Assembly: GCF_036013935.1 (NCBI RefSeq)
Contig: NZ_CP107902.1
Location: forward strand, 1,550,001-1,614,000
Direction of reading: 5' to 3'
DNA: 64,000 bases
From: Streptomyces sp. NBC_00461
GTDB taxonomy: Bacteria > Actinomycetota > Actinomycetes > Streptomycetales > Streptomycetaceae
Shown here: piece after piece, positions 50,912 through 58,566 of the stretch
How positions within the stretch are numbered: position 1 is the stretch's first letter
Layout of the letters: every line of letters starts with the position of its first letter
Program-made: the position numbers and the translations under genes
Notes under the pieces: generated by a model
Told to the model about the DNA's origin: nothing
The model's input: only the letters and a program-made list of their open reading frames with translations
The model's database searches: none

Positions 50912-51496
50912 ATGCCGCTGCATGTCCCCCCGGCTCCCGCGCCCGCCCTTCGCACCGTCCTCACCGCTCTCGGTTCACCGACTGCGGTACGCGAGGCCCG
51001 AACTCCCTCGCTGCTGCACTCCCAGGGTCCCTGCACACCCGAACTCCCGCTGCCCGTACACGTACTGGACCGGCTCGCCCCCGCGGGCGCACCCGCCACC
51101 CGGCTGGCCGGGTGGCGCTTCCTGATCCACTGCGGCGAGCGCGCGGTGGCCGCGGCCGACACCATGCTGACCCCCGACGGCTGGGCCTTCTCGCACTTCT
51201 TCGAGGGGCCCTACATCGCCTCCACCGAGCGCGCCCTGCGTCAGGCCGAGGCGATGACCCAGCCCTACCAGCCCCGTCTGCTCTCGGTACCCAGCCTGTA
51301 CATGCTGACACTGTGGCTGCACGGCGACTGCACGGCGGACGGAGCCGCCGGCCACCCCGCCGCCACGGACCTGCTCGTCCCGCTGGCGCCCGCGCCTCCC
51401 GGCATCGCGGCTCACCGCCCGCACCGCGTCGCCGAACTGCTCCCCGTCCTCACCCACCGGGCGACTCCCGCCCCGTTGCTGATCTCGCCCGCCTGA
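50912..51496 (+). CDS. Conserved hypothetical streptomycete protein
   Basis: The 194-residue protein has a Pro/Ala-rich start, then a folded core with GWRFLIHCGERAVAAADTML, DGWAFSHFFEGPYIASTERALRQAE and LLSVPSLYMLTLWLHG. There is no signal peptide or TM helix. I know the pattern as a streptomycete-wide protein of unknown function. ATG 50912 has GAGAGGCGA 7 nt upstream. It is followed by a stretch of 440 bp with regulatory features (51497-51936). Confidence 0.75.
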   Translation: MPLHVPPAPAPALRTVLTALGSPTAVREARTPSLLHSQGPCTPELPLPVHVLDRLAPAGAPATRLAGWRFLIHCGERAVAAADTMLTPDGWAFSHFFEGPYIASTERALRQAEAMTQPYQPRLLSVPSLYMLTLWLHGDCTADGAAGHPAATDLLVPLAPAPPGIAAHRPHRVAELLPVLTHRATPAPLLISPA

Positions 51497-51555
51497 ACCA
51501 CCTTCGCAAGGCCCTTCGTACCCCGCCCCGGAATTCCGGACAGCGGGGTACGACA

Positions 51556-51623
51556 CTTTTCCCTCCGCATTCCTCTCCCGCTCCCCTCCCCTTTCCCTTC
51601 CGCTTCCCTTCCGCTTCCCTTCC
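51556..51623 (+). repeat. Pyrimidine-rich tract with 11-bp tandem units
   Basis: About 68 bp of nearly pure C/T, ending in two exact CGCTTCCCTTC units (51601-51611 and 51612-51622). It is a homopyrimidine run that could form unusual DNA structure or simply be a slippage product. It lies just before the twin palindromes. Confidence 0.55.
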
Positions 51624-51630
51624 GCAATGC

Positions 51631-51662
51631 GCTCGTACGAGCCATTGACTGCTCGTACGAGC
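51631..51662. promoter_or_regulatory. Two perfect 12-bp palindromes, 20 bp apart, with a -35-like TTGACT between
   Basis: GCTCGTACGAGC occurs at 51631-51642 and 51651-51662. TTGACT (51645-51650) lies between them, so the second box sits where the -10/-35 spacer of a promoter would be. This is a strong operator candidate, probably for the gene at 51937 or for a nearby regulator. Confidence 0.65.
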
Positions 51663-51936
51663 CGGGAATCATCCCTGACCTGTAAGGACTAGCCCTATCC
51701 GGCCACGGGGAACCACCCGAATTGACAGTGCAGTTGGACTGAACCGTCCGCGCGGGTGATGCGTCCTCAACCTGTGAGAAGCGGTGCCGCGAAATCCCTG
51801 CGGATCGGCGCCCGTGGGGCAACACTGGGACTGGACCGACTTATCACTACGGGGGGCGGCCATGAACGGACCTTCAAGCCGCGGGACAGACACGACAGCC
51901 ATACCACTCATCACGACAGAGCGAAAGATCCCATCA

Positions 51937-52128
51937 ATGTGCCAGCACCAGCCACCGTGTCCGACAGCCCACTCCGCCGACCGGGAATCCGCCCGACTAG
52001 TGGCGCATCACCCGGAGCAGGGATGGAGCCTGCTGTGCAACGGCGTTCTGCTCTTCGAGGACACCGGTGAGCTCCTGCCCGACGGGCAGATCATCGCCCC
52101 GCACCGCCAGGTGATGACGGCCGCCTGA
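51937..52128 (+). CDS. DUF5999-family small protein
   Basis: The 63-residue protein has the DUF5999 pattern: MCQHQPPCPTAHSADRE at the start with two Cys, RLVAHHPEQGWSLLCNGVLLFEDTGELLPDG in the middle and APHRQVMTAA at the end. The Cys/His residues could bind metal. Function is unknown. ATG 51937 has only a weak ribosome site. The region 51497-51936 before it contains the pyrimidine tract and the twin palindromes, so it is the nearest rightward gene for that promoter. Confidence 0.85.
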   Translation: MCQHQPPCPTAHSADRESARLVAHHPEQGWSLLCNGVLLFEDTGELLPDGQIIAPHRQVMTAA

Positions 52129-52293
52129 GCGGCACCGGGCGGGGTGAGCCACCGCCCGGAGACTTGAGGGGCCGGTCGCGAGGACACGCTGCGAACCGGC
52201 CCCGACGCATGTCCGGAGGCGATCACTCCGTGTAGTGCCGTGTGCCTGCTGCGGTCATCGTCCTGGACGTTTCGAGGCCCGTGTCGACCGGAG

Positions 52294-53352
52294 GTGGGGG
52301 AACTGGCAGCGGACGAAGCGGTCGCCGAGGGTGCGTCCGAGGCCCGGGGCAAGGTCACCATCAGGGAGATCGCCCGGCAGGCCGGGGTCTCGGTGCCGAC
52401 GGTGTCCCGGGTCGTCAACGGCCGGTCCGACGTCTCGCCGCAGACCCGCGCGCGGGTCGAGGACCTGCTGATCCGGTACGGCCACCGCAAGCGCGCCGCC
52501 GCCACCGGCTCCCGTGCGGCTCTGCTCGACCTGGTCTTCAACGACCTCGACAGCCCCTGGGCGCTGGAGATCATCCGGGGTGTCGAGGACGTCACGCACG
52601 CGACCGGGATCGGCGTCGTGGTGTCGGCGGTCCACGGCCGCTCGGGGGCCGCCCGCGCGTGGATGCGCAATCTCCGGGCCCGCGCCTCCGACGGCGTCAT
52701 CCTCGTCACCTCGGCGCTGGAGCCCGTACTGCACGAGGAGTTGCGCGCCCTGGGCGTACCGCTGGTGGTCGTCGACCCGGCGGGCTCCCCCGCCCTCGAC
52801 GTCCCCACGATCGGCGCCGCCAACTGGTCCGGCGGCATGGCGGCCACCGGGCATCTGCTGTCGCTGGGGCACCGCAGCATCGGCCTGATCACGGGCCCGC
52901 CCGGGCTGCTGTGCTCACGGGCGCGGTTCGACGGCTACCGTTCCGCACTGGAGAGGGCGGGCCTCACGGTCGACGAGTCCCTCGTCGTCCCGGGCGACTT
53001 CCACCCCGAGTCCGGCCTCACCGGCTGCGACACGCTCCTGGACCTGCCCGGGCCGCCGACCGCCGTGTTCGCGGCCGGTGACCGGATGGCACTCGGTGCG
53101 ATCGAGACACTGCGCCGCCGGGGCCTCAGAGTGCCGCAGGACATGAGCCTGGTCGGTTTCGACGACCTTCCGGAAGTCCGCTGGTCGTCCCCGCCGCTGA
53201 CCACGGTCCGCCAACCGCTCGCCGACATGGGCAGGTTGGCCGTCCGTACGGTGCTGCGCCTGGCGCGCGGCGAACAGCCGGACTCCCCGCGCGTGGAACT
53301 GAGCACCGAGCTGGTGGTGCGGTCCAGCACCGCACCACCGGCACACCGTTGA
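52294..53352 (+). CDS. LacI-family regulator of xylan utilisation
   Basis: The 352-residue repressor has the LacI helix-turn-helix (KVTIREIARQAGVSVPTVSRVVNGRSDVSPQTRARVEDLL) and the sugar-binding core (LLDLVFNDLDSPWALEIIRGVEDV; MSLVGFDDLPEVRW). GTG 52294 is my choice, but its ribosome site is poor and GTG codons upstream are alternatives. It faces the xylanase gene tail-to-tail with a 1-bp gap. Its likely sites are the CCGAATGTTTCG boxes in front of the binding-protein gene at 57578, similar in form to BxlR/XlnR-type boxes. Xylo-oligosaccharides are the expected inducer. Confidence 0.87.
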   Translation: MGELAADEAVAEGASEARGKVTIREIARQAGVSVPTVSRVVNGRSDVSPQTRARVEDLLIRYGHRKRAAATGSRAALLDLVFNDLDSPWALEIIRGVEDVTHATGIGVVVSAVHGRSGAARAWMRNLRARASDGVILVTSALEPVLHEELRALGVPLVVVDPAGSPALDVPTIGAANWSGGMAATGHLLSLGHRSIGLITGPPGLLCSRARFDGYRSALERAGLTVDESLVVPGDFHPESGLTGCDTLLDLPGPPTAVFAAGDRMALGAIETLRRRGLRVPQDMSLVGFDDLPEVRWSSPPLTTVRQPLADMGRLAVRTVLRLARGEQPDSPRVELSTELVVRSSTAPPAHR

Positions 53353-53353
53353 A

Positions 53354-54400
53354 CTACCGGAGAGCCTCCCTGATCGCGAAGTACGCCGCCTTCGGCCTCA
53401 GTTGCTCGTCCCAGGGGAGCGCGGCCCCCTCCCCGGGGAAGACCGCCGGGATCCACGAGTACTTGTCGGTGTAGTCCCACACCGTGATGCCCACGCACCG
53501 CCGTACCGCGAGGCACGCCTTGGTCAGGTCCCGGTACCACGCGGCCTGCGTGGCCAGCTTGGCGTCGTCCGCGGGCAGGAGCATCCGCACGTCGACCTCG
53601 GTCAGCGCGGTGTCGAGGCCGAGCCGGGAGAAACGGCGGAGGTTGTCCTCCAGAGTGGTCGGATAGCCGTACTGGAGAGCCAGATGGGCCTGGAAGCCGA
53701 TGCCGTCGAGCGGGACTTTCCGCGCCTTCAGGTCCTGGGCCAGCTGGTAGTAGGCGTCGCTCTTCGGGCCTACCGCCTCGATGTTGTAGTCGTTGAGGTA
53801 CAGCCTGGCGTGCGGGTCCGCCTGGTGGGCCCAGCGCAGGGCGTCGGCGATGTAGCCGGGGCCGAGCGTCTTGTACCAGATGGTCTCGCGATAGGTGCCG
53901 TCCTCGTTGAACGCCTCGTTGACGACGTCCCAGGAGTAGACCTTGCCGCGGTAGTGCCGTACCTCGGTCTGGATGTGCTTCCTCAGTACGGCTTTCAGCT
54001 CGTCCGCCGTCCACTCCCGGCCGGTCAGCCAGCTGGGCAGCTGGCTGTGCCAGACCAGGGTGTGGGCGCGGACCTTCTGGTGGTTCTTCCGGGCGAGGTT
54101 GACGATCTCGTCGCCGTTCGTCCAGTCGAAGACGCCCTGTTGGGGCTCGGTGGCGTACCACTTCATGCCGTTGCCGGGCGTGATCATGTCGAACTCGCTG
54201 CCGAGCAGGCCCGTGTAGGCGGTGTCGGTGAGTTCGGGGTTGTCGGTGGCGCTGCCGAAGTAGCGGCCGTGGCGCTGGGCCAGCTCCGCGAGTGTCGGCT
54301 TCTTCGGGCTCGCCTGGGCCGTGGGACCGGTGGCGAGGCCGGCGACGACCAGGGCGGCCGCGAGTGCTCCGGCGAGTCCGAGACGGGTGGTCTTGCGCAT
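53354..54400 (-). CDS. Secreted endo-1,4-beta-xylanase, GH10
   Basis: The 348-residue enzyme has a Sec signal (RLGLAGALAAALVVAGLATG, cleavage after AQA) and a single GH10 barrel with the acid/base Glu162 in WDVVNEAFNE and the nucleophile Glu268 in LTEVDVRM. It lacks the carbohydrate-binding module often fused to streptomycete GH10 xylanases. GAGGAG lies 7 nt before ATG 54400. It is the last gene of the operon with the sugar transporter, 53 bp after it, so released xylo-oligosaccharides are taken up by the co-expressed ABC system. Confidence 0.95.
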   Translation of the reverse strand: MRKTTRLGLAGALAAALVVAGLATGPTAQASPKKPTLAELAQRHGRYFGSATDNPELTDTAYTGLLGSEFDMITPGNGMKWYATEPQQGVFDWTNGDEIVNLARKNHQKVRAHTLVWHSQLPSWLTGREWTADELKAVLRKHIQTEVRHYRGKVYSWDVVNEAFNEDGTYRETIWYKTLGPGYIADALRWAHQADPHARLYLNDYNIEAVGPKSDAYYQLAQDLKARKVPLDGIGFQAHLALQYGYPTTLEDNLRRFSRLGLDTALTEVDVRMLLPADDAKLATQAAWYRDLTKACLAVRRCVGITVWDYTDKYSWIPAVFPGEGAALPWDEQLRPKAAYFAIREALR

Positions 54401-54453
54401 GGTGCGACTCCTCACGTTCTGTGGTGTGGGGCCGTACATCCGCGGGCGCGCGG

Positions 54454-55281
54454 TCATCCCTTCGTCGCGCCGGCGGTGAGGCCGCCGACGAGCTGGCGCT
54501 CGGCGACCGAGTAGAAGGCGAGGGCGGGGACCATCGCGAGGACGAGATAGGCGAAGACCCGGGCGTACTCCGTCGAGTACTGGCCCTGGAACTGGGCGAC
54601 GCCGAGCGGCAGGGTCCACCACTTGGAGTCGGTGAACACCAGCAGCGGCAGCATGAAGTTGTTCCAGCTGGCGACGACGGCCAGCACCGAGACCGTACCG
54701 AGCGCGGGCCGCGCCATGGGCAGCAGCACCCGCCAGAAGAACCCGAAGGAGCTGCAGCCGTCGAGGGTGGCAGCCTCCTCCAGCTCGCCCGGGATCTGCC
54801 GGAAGAAGGCCCGCAGGATGATGATCGTCATCGGCAGTCCGTAGGCGGCCTGCGGGAGGATCACGCCCAGCGGGTTGTCGAGCAGGTCCATCTGGCGCAG
54901 CAGCAGGAACAGCGGCAGTGCGGCCACCGCGAAGGGGAACATCAGCCCCATCGTGAAGAAGGTGAACAGCAACTCCCGTCCGCGGAAGGCGAACCGGGCG
55001 AAGGAGAAGGCGGCGAGCGCGGACACGGCGACCACGAGCACGGCCGTCGCCACGGCGATCAGCGTGCTGTTGCCGAGCAGCCGCCAGAAGTCGCCCTTGC
55101 CGATGATGTCGGTGTAGTTGCCGCTCAGCCAGTGCTCGGGCACGCCGAACGGGTTGCGGGAGAGCTCGTCGGTGGACTTGAAGCCGGACACGACGGCGTA
55201 CACCACGGGTACGAGCATCACCACGCCCACGGCCACGAGGATCACGTGCAACGGCAGAGTGCGTACGGCCTTGCGGCTCAC
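54454..55281 (-). CDS. Carbohydrate ABC transporter permease (MalG type)
   Basis: The 275-residue protein has six TM helices and the EAA loop motif EEAATLDGCSSFGFFWRVLLP that contacts the ATPase. GTG 55281 overlaps the stop of the previous permease gene as GTGA. No ATPase gene is in the operon, so a shared MsiK-type ATPase is expected, as in other streptomycete sugar importers. By operon context it takes up xylo-oligosaccharides. Confidence 0.94.
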   Translation of the reverse strand: MSRKAVRTLPLHVILVAVGVVMLVPVVYAVVSGFKSTDELSRNPFGVPEHWLSGNYTDIIGKGDFWRLLGNSTLIAVATAVLVVAVSALAAFSFARFAFRGRELLFTFFTMGLMFPFAVAALPLFLLLRQMDLLDNPLGVILPQAAYGLPMTIIILRAFFRQIPGELEEAATLDGCSSFGFFWRVLLPMARPALGTVSVLAVVASWNNFMLPLLVFTDSKWWTLPLGVAQFQGQYSTEYARVFAYLVLAMVPALAFYSVAERQLVGGLTAGATKG

Positions 55282-56276
55282 GTGCCGGCCCCCCTCATCG
55301 TCGTGGTGGCCCCTTCGAGGTCGCGGCGGAGCACGAACCGCTGGTAGGCGAGGGCGAAGACGAGGCAGATACCGAACATGACCACGCTGATCGCGCTGGC
55401 GTAGCCGACCTGGTAGCGCTTGAAGCCGTACTGGAACATGGTCACGGCCATCGTCTCGGAGTGGTGGTCGGGGCCGCCCTGGGTGACCACCCACACCAGG
55501 TCGAAGAGCTGGATGGACCCGATGACCGACAGGAAGACGCTGACGCGCAGGGTGGGCGCGAGCAGCGGCAGGGTGACGTTGCGGAACCGCTGCCAGGCGT
55601 TCGCGCCGTCGATCAGCGCGGCTTCCGTCAACTCGGCCGGGATGGCCTGGAGTCCGGCCAGGTAGAGCATCATGTGGAAGCCGAAGTACTTCCACATCAT
55701 GACCAGGAAGAGCGTCGCCATGACGTAGGAGGGATCGGCGAACCACTCCCCGCCCAGACCGCCCAGGCCGATGCTGCCGAGCACATGGTCGGCGAGCCCG
55801 TCGTCCGGGGCGAATACCATGCTGAACAGGACTCCGGTGATGGCCTCGGACAGGACGTACGGCGCGAAGAACAGCAGCCGGTACACGGCCCGGCCGCGCA
55901 GCCGCTGGTTGAGGGCCACCGCCATGGCGAGGGCGAACGGCAGCTGCAGCACGAGCGACAGGACGACCAGGACCAGGCAGCGCCACAGGTCGCCCAGGAA
56001 GACGTCGTCCTGGAGGAGCCGGGTGAAGTTGTCGCCGCCGATGTAGTCGGAGGGCATGCCGAAGCCGCCCCAGCGGAAGAAGGCGACGTACAGGGCGAAG
56101 AGCATCGGCAGCAGGACCAGCCCGATGAACAGGACCAGCGCCGGCACCTGGAAGCCGACCGCGGTCAGCCAGTTCACCAGGCGCCGCCGGGCCCGCCCCC
56201 GCGCGAAGTCCGCGGCCGGGGGCGGGAGTCCGATGTCCGGGCCGCTCCGTTTGTCCGGAAGGAACGTGGAGGTCAT
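55278..56276 (-). CDS. Carbohydrate ABC transporter permease (MalF type)
   Basis: The 332-residue protein has six TM helices and the EAA motif LTEAALIDGANAWQRFRNVTLPLL. It follows the binding-protein gene by 6 bp and is coupled to the next permease by GTGA. It forms the inner-membrane channel with the MalG-type partner. The N-terminal Arg-rich ARGRARRRL segment is cytoplasmic. Confidence 0.94.
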   Translation of the reverse strand: MTSTFLPDKRSGPDIGLPPPAADFARGRARRRLVNWLTAVGFQVPALVLFIGLVLLPMLFALYVAFFRWGGFGMPSDYIGGDNFTRLLQDDVFLGDLWRCLVLVVLSLVLQLPFALAMAVALNQRLRGRAVYRLLFFAPYVLSEAITGVLFSMVFAPDDGLADHVLGSIGLGGLGGEWFADPSYVMATLFLVMMWKYFGFHMMLYLAGLQAIPAELTEAALIDGANAWQRFRNVTLPLLAPTLRVSVFLSVIGSIQLFDLVWVVTQGGPDHHSETMAVTMFQYGFKRYQVGYASAISVVMFGICLVFALAYQRFVLRRDLEGATTTMRGAGT

Positions 56277-56282
56277 CGGCGG

Positions 56283-57578
56283 CTACTGCTCTTCCTTCGC
56301 GGTCTTGGTGATCGACTGAGTGACCTGCTCGGGCGACTTGGAGCCGGCGATCAGCGCGGCGACGCTGTCGTTGATCTCCTGGCCGAGGGCAGGCGCGTAG
56401 GCCTGGTCGAGGTAGAGCTGGAAGCCGGTGGCGGCCTTCAACTGTGCCTGTACGGCCTTGGTGTTGGGGTCGGTGAGCGCCTTCTCCGCCCCCGGCACGA
56501 TGGGCAGCGTGTTGGTCTTCTTGACGAGTTCCACGTCGGTGGACTCGGAGGCGAAGAACTTCAGGAAGTCGACGGCGGCCTGCGGTGCGCCCTTGCGCAG
56601 GGCGTGCCCGCCGCCACCGCCGAACACCTCGGTGATCGCGCCCTTTCCGCCCTCGACCGCCGGGAAGGGGAAGAAGCCGAGGTTCGCGCCGAGTCCCTTG
56701 CCCGCGTCGGCCTCCACCACCGGCGCCCACTGGCCCATGAGTTCCATGGCCGCCTTGCCGTTGCCGACGGCCGCGGCCTGTCCGGTCGGGGTGGAGTAGG
56801 CGGCGCCGAGGAACCCCTTCTGGAACGGCTGGAGTTGGACCAGTTCCTTCAGGTGCTGTCCGGCCTGGACCAGTCCGGGGCCGGTGAAGTCCTTGTCGTC
56901 ATTGGCCTTCTGCAGAGCGTCGATGCCGGCCGTGCGCATCGCGAGGTAGGCCCAGAAGTACATGCCGGGCCACTTCTCCTTGCCGGCGAGGGCGAGGGGG
57001 GTGATCCCCTTGGCCTTGAGCTTCTTCACGGCGTCGAGGAAGCCGCTCCAGGTGGTCGGGGGCGCGGCGATGCCGGCCTGCTTGAAGAGCGCCTTGTTGT
57101 ACCAGAAGCCGATCATTCCGATGTCGAACGGGATCGCGTACGTCTTGTTGTCGAGGATGTACGCCTGCTTCGAGACCGGCAGCAGGGTGCCGGCCCACGG
57201 CTTGGTCCCGTCGGTGAGGTCCTCGACGAGCCCTGCGTCCACCTGCTGCTTGAGGACGCCGCCACCCCAGGTGTGGAAGATGTCGGGGAGCTTTCCGGAG
57301 GCGGTCAGCGCCGTCATCTTCGACTTGTAGGCGTCGTTCTCCAACTGGACGATCTTTATCCTCACCTTGGGGTTCTGGGCCTCGAACTTCTTGGCCAGAC
57401 CCGCCCAGACGGTCTTCGTCGGCTCGGTGGTGGAGATGTTCCACCACTCGACGGTGGTCGTCCCGTCCGACGACCCTCCGTCCGAGTCGCCGCCGCACGC
57501 GCTCAGTGCCGTCATGCTCAGACCGGCCGCGGCGGAGGCCGCCAGGAAGCCGCGGCGGGACAGTGCCCGGTCGCCCAT
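56283..57578 (-). CDS. Sugar-binding lipoprotein of ABC transporter
   Basis: The 431-residue protein has a signal with SRRGFL and a lipobox LSACG, so it may be Tat-exported and lipid-anchored. The family 1 sugar-binding fold follows (TTVEWWNISTTEPTKTVWAGLAKKFEAQNP; WGGGVLKQQVDAGLVEDLT; IPFDIGMIGFWYNKALFKQ). With two permeases and the GH10 xylanase it is BxlE-like, taking up xylobiose or longer xylo-oligosaccharides. AAGGAG lies 6 nt before ATG 57578. The operators at 57627-57639 and beyond lie just upstream. Confidence 0.93.
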   Translation of the reverse strand: MGDRALSRRGFLAASAAAGLSMTALSACGGDSDGGSSDGTTTVEWWNISTTEPTKTVWAGLAKKFEAQNPKVRIKIVQLENDAYKSKMTALTASGKLPDIFHTWGGGVLKQQVDAGLVEDLTDGTKPWAGTLLPVSKQAYILDNKTYAIPFDIGMIGFWYNKALFKQAGIAAPPTTWSGFLDAVKKLKAKGITPLALAGKEKWPGMYFWAYLAMRTAGIDALQKANDDKDFTGPGLVQAGQHLKELVQLQPFQKGFLGAAYSTPTGQAAAVGNGKAAMELMGQWAPVVEADAGKGLGANLGFFPFPAVEGGKGAITEVFGGGGGHALRKGAPQAAVDFLKFFASESTDVELVKKTNTLPIVPGAEKALTDPNTKAVQAQLKAATGFQLYLDQAYAPALGQEINDSVAALIAGSKSPEQVTQSITKTAKEEQ

Positions 57579-57626
57579 CTTGCGCTCCTTGGGTAGGGAC
57601 GGCGTGTCAACGACCGCCCGCTGGGA

Positions 57627-57853
57627 CCGAATGTTTCGGAGTTGATCCAGAAAGATGCGTTGTTGCCGCACCCTAGAGACAGCTCCTAAACGGTGGCAAC
57701 CCCTTGTGCACGGTGAACCGCTCAAACTTGCGCAGTCGGACCCCACCATCCCCGCAAGCCGCACCGTCCGAGGGCTCGAAACATTCGGTCTCATCAGCGA
57801 ACATTACGGAGACAGCCCGACGGACGCATCTATACCTCCGCTTGGTCCGAATG
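57627..57853. promoter_or_regulatory. Repeated CCGAATGTTTCG boxes, candidate LacI-type operators of the xylan operon
   Basis: CCGAA-TGT-TTCGG (57627-57639) is a perfect 13-bp dyad 49 bp upstream of the binding-protein start. The same 12-mer occurs inverted at 57777-57788 (CGAAACATTCGG). A half-like GCGAACATTACGG lies at 57797-57809 and a CCGAATG half at 57847-57853. The CGAA-N-TTCG type matches known xylan/BxlR boxes of streptomycetes. The 337-bp divergent gap (57579-57915) contains these, a Crp-like site and nothing else that I can support. Confidence 0.65.
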
Positions 57854-57887
57854 AGCCTCGTGCGGCATACACTGAGTTACGCATCCA

Positions 57888-57903
57888 TGTGATCCAGATC
57901 ACG
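57888..57903. promoter_or_regulatory. Crp-like site upstream of satP-acs
   Basis: TGTGA-TCCAGA-TCACG matches the Crp consensus TGTGA-N6-TCACA at all but the last position. It lies 13-28 bp before ATG 57916, so it is close to the transcript start. Confidence 0.5.
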
Positions 57904-57915
57904 AAGGAAGCGCAC

Positions 57916-58566
57916 ATGAGTACATCAACCACTACCCCGGGCCCCGTAGCCGATCCCGGCCCTCTGGGTCTCGGCGCGTTCGCCATGACGACGTTCGTCC
58001 TCAGCGTCTTCAACGCCGACCTCATCACCGACAAGAGGCTGGTCGCCGTCGTCCTCCCCCTCGCACTCTTCTACGGCGGGCTGGCACAACTCCTGGCCGG
58101 CATGTGGGAGTTCCGCAAGGGCAACACGTTCGGCGCCACCGCGTTCTCCTCCTTCGGAGCCTTCTGGCTGGCGTACGCCGCCTACGCGAAGTACGTCGCG
58201 GGCGGCCTGCCGACGTCCACCGCGCACCAGGCCAGCGGCCTGTTCCTGCTGGCATGGGCCATCTTCACGGTGTACATGACCATCGCCGCGACGCGCACCA
58301 CGGGCGCGGTGCTGGCCGTGTTCGTCACCCTGTCGGTGACGTTCATCGTCCTGTGCATCGGCGACTTCGCCCAGTCCCCGGACACCACCAAGGCCGGCGG
58401 CTGGATCGGCCTGGTCACCGCGGCGTGCGCCTGGTACGCGTCGTTCGCCGGCGTCACCAACTCCACCTACCAGCGCGCGGTCGTGCCGGTCTTCCCGAAC
58501 CTGGGTGAGCGCCTGCACCTCCACCGCTCCCACCACGGCGGCCCGTTCGCCGGAGCCCACACATGA
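57916..58566 (+). CDS. satP: Acetate/succinate uptake permease, GPR1/FUN34/SatP family
   Basis: The 216-residue protein has six TM helices and the family signature [20 protein letters not shown] at residues about 15-34. It imports acetate or related short acids. Ribosome site GAAGGAAG is 5 nt before ATG 57916. The stop overlaps the acs start as ATGA, so uptake and activation of acetate are co-translated. Control by a Crp-like site (57888-57903) is likely. Confidence 0.94.
   Translation: MSTSTTTPGPVADPGPLGLGAFAMTTFVLSVFNADLITDKRLVAVVLPLALFYGGLAQLLAGMWEFRKGNTFGATAFSSFGAFWLAYAAYAKYVAGGLPTSTAHQASGLFLLAWAIFTVYMTIAATRTTGAVLAVFVTLSVTFIVLCIGDFAQSPDTTKAGGWIGLVTAACAWYASFAGVTNSTYQRAVVPVFPNLGERLHLHRSHHGGPFAGAHT

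Noticed and set aside
55461..57596. 711-codon rightward open frame
   Set aside because: It is antisense to the sugar permease and binding-protein genes, which have full domain support.
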